A stretch of DNA of 9,989 bases from contig CAZZFV010000060.1 of assembly GCA_964653855.1 (NCBI GenBank), positions 1-9,989 of the forward strand. Direction: 5' to 3'. How positions within the stretch are numbered: the first letter of the stretch is position 1; every line of letters starts with the position of its first letter. The notes beneath the pieces are model-generated. The model was not told the DNA's origin. It ran no database searches and was given only the letters and a program-made list of their open reading frames with translations. Origin of the DNA: RGIG3528 sp964653855. Lineage in GTDB: Bacteria > Bacillota > Clostridia > Lachnospirales > Lachnospiraceae. The position numbers and the translations under genes are program-made. Positions 1 through 5,345 of the stretch are shown in pieces.

Positions 1-465
1 CACGATATCAAGTCCGCCGCCGCATCCGCCCGCAAGCAAAATAAGTCCGGTTCCGGCGCCCGTTGCCATACCGCCCACAAGCGCTCCCGTAGCCTCATCG
101 TCGATAAGAGGCTCGTTAAGTATCGGAATAATGCTTCCGAAAAACGATATTATCGCAACGCTCACAAGGGTTCTTATAAAGAACCGCCTGTTTACGCCCT
201 TGTACGCAAGCACAAGCAGGGGAATGTTTATGAATGCGTATACGATTGCGTAGAGATTGGCAAATGTGAGCCCAAACATATTTAAGAAATACGCGATCAA
301 CTGCGCAAGTCCCGAGCCGCCGCCGTTGTATAGTCCGAGAGGTCTCACAAAAATATTGATTCCCGCCGAATATACAACGCTTCCGAATGCAATCAGGAGA
401 TATTTAAATATGACGTTTTCAAAAAGTTTATCGCGTACAGATTCGTTTTTTTTGATTTTTTCCAT
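1..465 (-). CDS. YitT-family multi-pass membrane protein, N-terminal 155 residues (gene runs off the left edge)
   Basis: The visible part begins MEKIKKNESVRDKLFENVIF and continues through several hydrophobic segments (about residues 18-40, 52-90 and 98-118). Two stretches are characteristic of the YitT/UPF0750 family: a GIN-F--PLGLYNGGGSGLAQL segment at residues 35-56 and a Gly-rich GGCGGGLDIV segment at 147-155. Family members are usually about 280 residues with a C-terminal soluble domain, so roughly the second half lies outside the window. The biochemical role of YitT proteins is not established; they are integral membrane proteins of uncertain transport function. The ATG at 465 is chosen because an in-frame TGA lies two codons upstream; an AAGGA motif sits about 15 nt before it, a longer spacing than usual. 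The gene follows ddh by 90 bp on the same strand and could be co-transcribed with it. Family call is confident, function is not. Confidence 0.85.
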   Translation of the reverse strand, partial: MEKIKKNESVRDKLFENVIFKYLLIAFGSVVYSAGINIFVRPLGLYNGGGSGLAQLIAYFLNMFGLTFANLYAIVYAFINIPLLVLAYKGVNRRFFIRTLVSVAIISFFGSIIPILNEPLIDDEATGALVGGMATGAGTGLILLAGGCGGGLDIV

Positions 466-555
466 GATTCAACCAAAAATTCCTTTGCGGAATATCATAA
501 TTTCCGGGATTACAATTTCCCGATTTATATTTTCCCAAATTATATCCGCCGTTTC
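466..555 (-). other. Intergenic region between ddh and the YitT gene, with a weak hairpin and possible -10 box
   Basis: This 90-bp AT-rich gap contains a small inverted repeat (CGGGA at 505-509 with TCCCG at 518-522, 8-nt loop) that lacks a following T-run, so it is not a convincing terminator. On the minus strand a perfect TATAAT occurs at 544-539, but the hexamer 17 bp upstream (ATGATG, 567-562, inside the end of ddh) matches the -35 consensus at only 3 of 6 positions. The YitT gene therefore might have a weak promoter of its own or be read through from ddh; the sequence does not decide. Confidence 0.3.
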
Positions 556-1539
556 CTATAACATCATGTGTCTCAGCTCATCTCCCGATTTTTCGGAAAG
601 ATATGCGGGTGCGATGTCAAATACGGTCTTACATCCCCGTACGCCTTCCGTATAGAGCCTGTAAGCCGCTCTCACGTATGCCGTAACAACCATCGACGTA
701 AACTCGGGATTTGAGTCAAGCTTCAAATTGTATTCGATCACATGCCTGTTTTCCGAATTCCAGCCGGACACACCCGTTCTTATAACCATTCCGCCGTGAG
801 GAAGTCCCTTGTGATCGCGATCCAACTCTTCCTGCGATATAAAATGAACCGTTGTATCGTAATCCGCAAAGTAATTCGGCATTGTCTTGATTTCTTTTTC
901 CACTTCCGCGGGATCTGCGCCGTCACAAAGCACAACAAAGCACTCTCTCGTATGCTTTTCGCGTGTTGTGAGCTCGGGATTAAGTCCGTTTCTTACCTTT
1001 TCAACCGCGCTCTCAACGGGACACGTATATTGTCTTGCGTCCTTAACGCCCTTGATTCTTCTGATTGCGTCGGAATGTCCCTGGCTTACGCCCTTGCCCC
1101 AGAACGTATAATCGCGTCCGTTCGGCAAAATGCAATTAGCATAAAGACGGTTAAGAGAAAACATTCCCGGATCCCAGCCGACCGATATAATGCTTATGTG
1201 ATTTGTGTCAAGAGCCGCCTTATTCACGTTTTCAAAATGCTCCGGAATGCGTGCGTGCGTATCAAACGTGTCAACCGTATTAAACATCTTTGTATAAAGC
1301 GGTGTCTGAACGGGCAAATCCGTTGCCGATCCGCCGCAAAGCACAAGAACGTCAATCTTGTCCTTGTACGATTCGATTGCATCCACGCTTTCCGTCTTAA
1401 CGCCGGATACGGTTTTAACCTTCCCCGGATCTCTCCTCGTAAATACCGCAACAAGCTCCATGTCGGGCGCCGCATTTACCGCCCATTCAATGCCGTGTCC
1501 TATGTTTCCGTAGCCCAAAAGTCCAACTCTTACAGCCAT
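556..1539 (-). CDS. ddh: meso-diaminopimelate D-dehydrogenase (EC 1.4.1.16)
   Basis: This 327-aa cytoplasmic enzyme is the full length expected for NADP-dependent meso-diaminopimelate dehydrogenases, which interconvert L-tetrahydrodipicolinate plus ammonia and meso-diaminopimelate in one step. The product serves lysine and peptidoglycan synthesis. A Rossmann nucleotide-binding loop GLLGYGNIG is at residues 6-14. Family signatures follow in order: CGGSATDLP (68-76), DTFDTHARIPEH (90-101), SVGWDPGMFS (119-128), FWGKGVSQGHSDAIRRI (146-162), RECFVV (198-203), KTMPNYF (218-224), PHGG (247-250) and KLDSNPEF (273-280). Most of these match the Corynebacterium glutamicum enzyme as I recall it. The start is supported by GGGAGGA about 10 nt upstream of ATG and by the Rossmann strand beginning at residue 3. 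A strong promoter lies just upstream (1570-1598), so ddh is probably transcribed independently of the sortase gene. Confidence 0.96.
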   Translation of the reverse strand: MAVRVGLLGYGNIGHGIEWAVNAAPDMELVAVFTRRDPGKVKTVSGVKTESVDAIESYKDKIDVLVLCGGSATDLPVQTPLYTKMFNTVDTFDTHARIPEHFENVNKAALDTNHISIISVGWDPGMFSLNRLYANCILPNGRDYTFWGKGVSQGHSDAIRRIKGVKDARQYTCPVESAVEKVRNGLNPELTTREKHTRECFVVLCDGADPAEVEKEIKTMPNYFADYDTTVHFISQEELDRDHKGLPHGGMVIRTGVSGWNSENRHVIEYNLKLDSNPEFTSMVVTAYVRAAYRLYTEGVRGCKTVFDIAPAYLSEKSGDELRHMML

Positions 1540-1569
1540 ATTTTAATATTCCTCCCTTTTTAAAGCAGT

Positions 1570-1598
1570 ATTTTATTCGCGTGATTTTTGTTTGTCAA
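1570..1598 (-). promoter_or_regulatory. Sigma-A-type promoter of ddh
   Basis: On the minus strand a perfect -35 box TTGACA (1598-1593) is followed by a 17-bp spacer and a TAAAAT -10 box (1575-1570), five of six matches. It ends about 30 bp before the ddh ATG at 1539 and begins just after the sortase stop codon at 1604-1606. It is the best promoter match seen in the window. Confidence 0.8.
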
Positions 1599-1603
1599 TA
1601 TTT

Positions 1604-2782
1604 TTAATCGATTCTCACCGCAATCACGGCAAGTCGGCCGTTATCGTTTTTGGCTCCCGTTTCGTCCGTCTTCGAGCACGTCGAAAGAGTCAAAAATTCG
1701 TCTCCGTATTTTGCGGTCGCGGTTGCGTCAATAACGCTTGCCGACATTATGTTCGAATACCAATAGTCAAAATCAAGCTCCGTATTCGCATTATAGAAGA
1801 AATAGTACTTGAAATTGTCATCAAGCGGATCTTCGAATTCGTGCGAGCGGAATACGGCAATTACCTCATATGTGCGGTTTTCGTATGCCGTATCGAAATA
1901 AATGTACTTATGCTTTTCGTAATAGCTTTGCTTTAAATACTGGTCAAGATTTCCGAACATCGTGTCGTTTATCATATTGTGTCCGAAAATGATTATGTTT
2001 GTGGAAGGCTTGGATCCGCCCGCATAATTGTCGGATTTTCTTCCCACTCCGACATTGCATTCCTTGACCGTAAAAAGCGTTCCGTTTATATTGTAGCTTC
2101 CGTAAAAGTCGTGTCTCAAATAAAAGCTTTCGTCCCAAACACGCTCCGTAACGACTTCGTAGTCGATTGCGGGACTCGTGTTGATTATCTCAAGATGCCC
2201 AACCCATTCGGGATTGATTGCCGTCATCTCTTTGCCGTATTCGTCGGGCTCCGGCGGAAGAGGCGTGGGAGTTAAAGTTAAAGTCGGTGTCGGCGTTGCC
2301 GTGGGAATAGGCGTCGGATCTCCGTTTGGTAGAGGATTGGGGTCTTCCGTCGGTGTAGGAAGAAGTGTCACATAAGGGACGTCTGTCGGATCGGGAGCGG
2401 ATGTAATGCCGGGTGTCACGTCGCCCACGTCCGGAGCACCCGTAACATCCGGATTTTCGGTAATGCCCGGTGTCACGCTGCTCACGTCTCCCGGTGTCGG
2501 TGTAATCTCAACCTCTGCCGTACCTGTCGGTGTTACCGTCACACTTACCGTTTCCGTGGGCGTCACGTCACCCTTCTCACCCGAATTTATGTTTCCGCGG
2601 TCGTCACGCGAATACTTGTTTCTGATGTCTCGTAGGTCCTCGGCATTTTTTTCGTTTATGTACATATTTGCGAGATACCAGCCTCCGTATCCCACAAATG
2701 CACCTATCGACCCAATAAATATGAAAAGGGAAACATAATAAAGTGCTCCCCTTCCTTTTTTGAATTTCGGTTTGTTTTTCAT
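1604..2782 (-). CDS. Class B-type sortase, membrane anchored, with long Thr/Pro-rich linker
   Basis: This 392-aa protein is predicted to be a cysteine transpeptidase on the outer face of the membrane that would attach surface proteins to the cell wall. It has a basic N-terminus, one transmembrane segment (about residues 14-40), a charged stretch, a Thr/Pro/Val-rich linker (about 71-180) and a C-terminal sortase domain (about 185-392). The catalytic triad is visible: His268 in IIIFGHNM, Cys369 in FLTLSTCS and Arg383 in GRLAVIAV. The TLSTC and FGHNM-then-MFG layout resembles class B sortases of Clostridia. Those are usually about 230-280 aa, so this one is enlarged by the linker, which probably spans the peptidoglycan. 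An AAGGA motif lies 12 nt before the ATG. No protein in the window carries a canonical LPXTG or NPXTG sorting signal, so its substrate is not obvious. The Thr-Pro-repeat protein two genes upstream is the nearest candidate partner. Confidence 0.88.
   Translation of the reverse strand: MKNKPKFKKGRGALYYVSLFIFIGSIGAFVGYGGWYLANMYINEKNAEDLRDIRNKYSRDDRGNINSGEKGDVTPTETVSVTVTPTGTAEVEITPTPGDVSSVTPGITENPDVTGAPDVGDVTPGITSAPDPTDVPYVTLLPTPTEDPNPLPNGDPTPIPTATPTPTLTLTPTPLPPEPDEYGKEMTAINPEWVGHLEIINTSPAIDYEVVTERVWDESFYLRHDFYGSYNINGTLFTVKECNVGVGRKSDNYAGGSKPSTNIIIFGHNMINDTMFGNLDQYLKQSYYEKHKYIYFDTAYENRTYEVIAVFRSHEFEDPLDDNFKYYFFYNANTELDFDYWYSNIMSASVIDATATAKYGDEFLTLSTCSKTDETGAKNDNGRLAVIAVRID
2243..2572 (-). repeat. 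Low-complexity Thr/Pro linker of the sortase
   Basis: This DNA encodes about residues 71-180 of the sortase, rich in VTPT, TPTP, DVTPGIT and similar runs. Two related blocks, SSVTPGIT (101-108) and GDVTPGIT (120-127), give near-identical DNA around 2405-2480, which suggests internal duplication. Such extracellular linkers are extended and flexible and often vary in length between strains. Confidence 0.7.
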
Positions 2783-2804
2783 TAATTACTTATTTCCTTT
2801 TGTC

Positions 2805-2840
2805 AAAAATGTCCGCTGTATTTTCTAACGGCATGGACAT
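2805..2840 (-). terminator. Possible weak terminator after the aldo/keto reductase gene
   Basis: On the minus strand, two bases after the reductase stop codon, ATGTCC (2840-2835) can pair with GGACAT (2814-2809). There is imperfect further pairing in the 20-nt interior, and TTTTT ends at 2805. The stem is short and the loop large, so termination would be partial at best and read-through into the sortase gene is plausible. Confidence 0.35.
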
Positions 2841-2841
2841 C

Positions 2842-3852
2842 TTATCTCAAAATCGTGTCAATTTCTTGTCGCTCGTTTTCCGAAAATTCCGTATTATTTA
2901 ACATTTTTACATTTTCAACAATTTGAGAAGGCTTTGAAGCGCCGATCAGGACACTCGTGATGTCCTTATCTCTCATAATCCATGCAAGAGCCATCTCCGA
3001 CAAAGTCTGATTTCTTCTGTGCGCAACATCGTTTAGTGCGGCAATCTTTTTTAAAGTCTCGGGGTTCAACGCCTTTTCGTTTAAAAATCTTCCGTCCGTC
3101 TTAATTCTCGAGTCTTCCGGAATTCCGTTTAAATACTTGTCCGTCAAAAGTCCCTGCGCAAGCGGACAAAACGTAATAATCCCGATTCCGTTTGCGGCCG
3201 CATAATCCTTTAAGCCGTCCTTCTCGATATCACGCACAAGCATCGAATATTTCCGTTGATTGATAATAAAAGGCGTTCCGAGCTTCTTAAAAATCTGAGC
3301 CGCCTTGATCGTATCCTCTTTGTTGTAATTTGAAATACCTATATAAAGCGCTTTTCCCGTTCTCACGATATGGTCGAGCGCCTCGCATGTCTCAAAAAGC
3401 GGTGTTTCGGGGTCGGGTCTGTGATGATAAAAAATATCCACATATTCAAGCCCCATACGCTTTAAGCTTTGGTCTATGCTCGCAATCAAATATTTACGGC
3501 TTCCCTTGTCTCCGTAAGGTCCCGGCCACATTTCATAGCCGGCTTTCGTGGAGATAATAAGTTCATCGCGGTAAGGCGCAAATTCGTTTTTCAAAATTCT
3601 TCCGAAATTTTCCTCGGCTGCCCCCGGCACGGGCCCATAATTGTTTGCAAGGTCAAAATGCGTGATGCCGTTGTCAAAAGCCGTGCAGCACATATCTACC
3701 ATGTTGTCGTAATTTCCGTTTGACCCGAAATTGTGCCATAACCCCAAAGACACCGCCGGAAGCTTTAATCCCGACGCTCCGCACCTGTTATAAACCATTT
3801 TTTCGTATCTGTTTTCGTTTGCCACATAAATTTTCCTGTTTTGTTCGCGCAT
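2842..3852 (-). CDS. Aldo/keto reductase of the YghZ/Gpr (L-glyceraldehyde 3-phosphate reductase) type
   Basis: This 336-aa cytoplasmic NADPH-dependent oxidoreductase closely resembles E. coli YghZ (Gpr) in its signature stretches. Those are LPAVSLGLWHNFG (31-43), GITHFDLANNYGP-PG-AEENFGR (62-85), RDELIISTKAGYEMWPGPYG (95-114), SRKYL-ASIDQSLKRMGLEYVDIFY (118-142) and CPLAQGLLTDKYLNGIP-DSR (229-249). The tetrad is present as Asp67, Tyr72, Lys103 and His144. YghZ enzymes reduce L-glyceraldehyde 3-phosphate and methylglyoxal and are usually regarded as detoxifying; the substrate here is inferred from similarity only. The start at 3852 is preferred over an in-frame ATG 13 codons upstream because AAGGAG (3864-3859) lies 6 nt before it, and the upstream extension has no counterpart in YghZ. 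The gene sits 72 bp after the Thr-Pro-repeat gene and 59 bp before the sortase, with no strong promoter of its own visible. Confidence 0.92.
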   Translation of the reverse strand: MREQNRKIYVANENRYEKMVYNRCGASGLKLPAVSLGLWHNFGSNGNYDNMVDMCCTAFDNGITHFDLANNYGPVPGAAEENFGRILKNEFAPYRDELIISTKAGYEMWPGPYGDKGSRKYLIASIDQSLKRMGLEYVDIFYHHRPDPETPLFETCEALDHIVRTGKALYIGISNYNKEDTIKAAQIFKKLGTPFIINQRKYSMLVRDIEKDGLKDYAAANGIGIITFCPLAQGLLTDKYLNGIPEDSRIKTDGRFLNEKALNPETLKKIAALNDVAHRRNQTLSEMALAWIMRDKDITSVLIGASKPSQIVENVKMLNNTEFSENERQEIDTILR

Positions 3853-3924
3853 AAAATTCTCCTTAAAAATTAACTTATAAATTTGTGACACTCTTATCCG
3901 CAGCTTGCTTTTCCGATTGCTGCT
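3853..3924 (-). other. Intergenic region between the repeat-protein gene and the reductase gene
   Basis: This 72-bp gap holds a short GCAGC...GCTGC inverted repeat soon after the repeat-protein stop codon, without a T-run, and the reductase ribosome binding site AAGGAG at 3864-3859. A TATAAG hexamer occurs, but nothing resembling a -35 box lies 17 bp upstream. Read-through from the gene before is the simplest explanation for expression of the reductase. Confidence 0.3.
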
Positions 3925-5234
3925 TTATTCTTCCTCATTATTCCTGCCAAAAGCGACATAAAGCATTTCACATGCCGTCACAATTCCCGTAATCACGGAC
4001 GATACCGTGCAAATCGTGCATTTTCCGAGAGACATGAGTAAAAGAAGAAGTCCCGATGTGCCTGCAGAAACAGCATAAAATTGAGTGTCCGGCGCATTTT
4101 TCTTAAAAACCGACTTTCTTATAAACACATATATCGTAAACAATATCGAAACCGGAATAATGAAAATATGCATTATGCAAGCGGATGAATCGGTGTTTGC
4201 GTTTGTGTTCGCGGATGCATTTGTTGATGAATTACCCGATGCACCGCCGGTTGTTAAGGGTATTTCTGTTGTTTTTGGGATATCGGTCGGTGTCGCCGTA
4301 ATTTTGAATGCGGGTGTTGCCGTTACCTTGACCGTAGGTGTTGCAGCAGCCTTTGGTGTAACAGTCGGCGTTGCCGTAATCTTCGTTGCCGGTGTGGCGG
4401 TTACTTTTGCCGTAACTTTCGCAGTAGGTGTTGCCGTTGCCTTAGGTGTGGCAGTTGCCTTAACCGTGGGTGTTGCCGTTGCTTTAACCGTAGGTGTGGC
4501 AGTTGCAGTCACTTTCACTGTCGGAGTTGCAGTAACCTTCGCCGTCGGAGTTGCCGTCACCTTCACACTCGGCGTTGCCGTCACCTTCGGCACATCACTC
4601 ACAATCGGGCTCGGGGTAACGATTACCTCTCTTCTTTCATCANNNNNNNNNNNNNNNNNNNNNNNNNNNNNNNNNNNNNNNNNNNNNNNNNNNNNNNNNN
4701 NNNNNNNNNNNNNNNNNNNNNNNNNNNNNNNNNNNNNNNNNNCGGCACATCACTCACAATCGGGCTCGGGGTAACGATTACCTCTCTTCTTTCATCATCC
4801 GCCGCAACTATTTCAAACTCCCTCACATATACATATTCTCCGCCCGTAAGCGTCGACTTTGCATAAATTTCGATCGCGTAATCGCCTTTTTGCAAGCTCC
4901 CCAAATTGATTTTAAGTTTTACGCGCGATGTTAAATTACATTCTTCCGTATATTCGTCTTTTTCAAAATTATCGTAAGTCCATATCGGAGACTCGTTTTG
5001 GTCATCGTAAATATCAACCTGAACCTGCGTGATTACACCTTCATCCACGCTCAATACACCCGAAATTTCAAAATCCGTGCCCTCATGCAAAACACCCGGA
5101 ATACGGTATTCCGTAAATTCAATATGAACATCGTTTTCATCCGCATAAACGAGATTATCGACGTTTTGTCCGAACAGGGCAATGATGCTCAAACAAATTA
5201 CAAATCGAATGAATTTACTTTTGTTTCTTTTCAT
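3925..5234 (-). CDS. Secreted, membrane-anchored Thr-Pro-repeat surface protein (interrupted by an assembly gap)
   Basis: The gene is split by 100 Ns (4643-4742) flanked by identical 55-nt copies. Collapsing the copies and Ns (155 nt) yields one uninterrupted 384-aa frame; residue numbers below use that merged form. It has a signal peptide (about 1-31, likely cleavage after LVYA); a soluble, probably beta-sandwich domain (about 32-145) that I do not recognise; a repeat of roughly eight residues related to KVTATPTV (165-264); an IPLTTGG stretch (273-279); and a Ser/Asn/Thr spacer. Hydrophobic segments follow at about 301-321, 335-352 and 354-376, with an acidic tail. The start is fixed by GGAGG (5249-5245) 10 nt before the ATG and by the signal peptide. 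Upstream lie a candidate promoter and an inverted repeat covering the ribosome binding site. It may carry the soluble domain through the cell wall; a link to the nearby sortase is only inferred. Function unknown. Confidence 0.75.
4288..4587 (-). repeat. In-frame degenerate ~24-bp tandem repeat encoding Thr-Pro-Lys-Val octads
   Basis: About 300 bp encode variants of KVTATPTV, with some shorter units (KATATP, KVTA) and substitutions such as ATKI and AFKI. Unit lengths are multiples of three, so gain or loss of units keeps the frame. The DNA copies are diverged but share blocks such as GTTGCCGT on the plus strand. Slippage here could change the length of the stalk and could also confuse assembly. 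Confidence 0.8.
4588..4642. repeat. Left copy of a 55-nt exact duplication abutting the N gap
   Basis: This stretch is identical base for base to 4743-4797 on the other side of the gap. It encodes the end of the soluble domain and the start of the repeat stalk (the residues around REVIVTPSPIVSDVP). It is most likely the same genomic DNA written twice rather than a biological repeat. Confidence 0.9.
4643..4742. other. Assembly gap of exactly 100 Ns
   Basis: The run of exactly 100 Ns is the usual placeholder for a scaffold gap of unknown size. It breaks the repeat-protein gene. As both flanks are identical for 55 nt, the true gap is probably zero or negative in length, although a collapsed repeat cannot be excluded. 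Confidence 0.95.
4743..4797. repeat. Right copy of the 55-nt exact duplication abutting the N gap
   Basis: This stretch is identical to 4588-4642. On the minus strand it continues the frame of the N-terminal half (from 5234) without interruption up to the Ns. Confidence 0.9.
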
Positions 5235-5256
5235 AAAAAATTGCCCTCCGAACGCT

Positions 5257-5275
5257 TGATAACAGCATGATAACA
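5257..5275. repeat. 8-nt direct repeat TGATAACA, 11-bp period
   Basis: TGATAACA occurs at 5257-5264 and again at 5268-5275, separated by GCA, so the copies lie on the same face of the helix. The second copy overlaps the candidate -10 box of the repeat-protein gene, which is where a repressor operator could sit. Chance occurrence remains possible. Confidence 0.5.
5267..5275 (-). promoter_or_regulatory. Candidate extended -10 promoter of the repeat-protein gene
   Basis: On the minus strand TGTTATCAT (5275-5267) fits the TGn plus -10 pattern (TATCAT, five of six). A hexamer TGGAAA 17 bp upstream matches the -35 consensus at four of six positions. Transcription would begin around 5260, inside the loop of the inverted repeat. 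This is a plausible but unproven promoter. Confidence 0.4.
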
Positions 5276-5345
5276 TTATTTTCACGCGTTTTCCACATTC
5301 GATGGGCAATTTTATTTAATTTTCATAAAAACGAGATTTTGCGCC

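Larger units (their letters stand above)
5237..5313 (-). promoter_or_regulatory. Long inverted repeat over the ribosome binding site of the repeat-protein gene; possible terminator or leader hairpin
   Basis: Arms at 5298-5313 and 5237-5252 can form a 16-bp stem on the minus strand (AAAATTGCCCATCGAA with TTCGGAGGGCAATTTT) with one A-A mismatch and one G-T wobble, around a 45-nt loop. The 3' arm contains the GGAGG ribosome binding site and runs into TTTTTT (5240-5235) directly before the ATG. In a transcript read through from the GH127 gene, the hairpin would hide the ribosome binding site and looks terminator-like. In a transcript starting inside the loop, the 5' arm would be missing and the site free. 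The plus-strand side is also followed by T-rich DNA, so it might act in both directions. Confidence 0.55.

Noticed and set aside
742..1563. Long plus-strand open frame (273 codons) opposite ddh
   Set aside because: It lies entirely antisense to an unmistakable ddh gene, its product is Arg/Cys-rich without any recognisable domain, and no ribosome binding site was seen; it is a by-product of codon use on the other strand.
2406..2738. Plus-strand open frame opposite the sortase linker
   Set aside because: It is an antisense reading of the Thr/Pro linker, low in complexity and without a start signal.
2801..2806. TTGACA on the minus strand upstream of the sortase gene
   Set aside because: A -10 box 17 bp further on would fall on the start codon and shows no match, so this is not a usable promoter for the sortase gene.
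3853..3891. Upstream in-frame ATG giving a 349-aa reductase
   Set aside because: The extra 13 residues have no match in YghZ-type enzymes, while the inner ATG has an ideal AAGGAG at 6 nt.
4288..4587. Possible CRISPR-like array
   Set aside because: The repeats are degenerate, have no unique spacers and encode an in-frame protein stalk; no cas genes are nearby.
4085..4774. Plus-strand open frame with GVAVTF-type repeats through the gap
   Set aside because: It is the reverse reading of the Thr-Pro repeat, which stays open because the repeat units are multiples of three. It starts inside the membrane segment of the real gene and runs through Ns.
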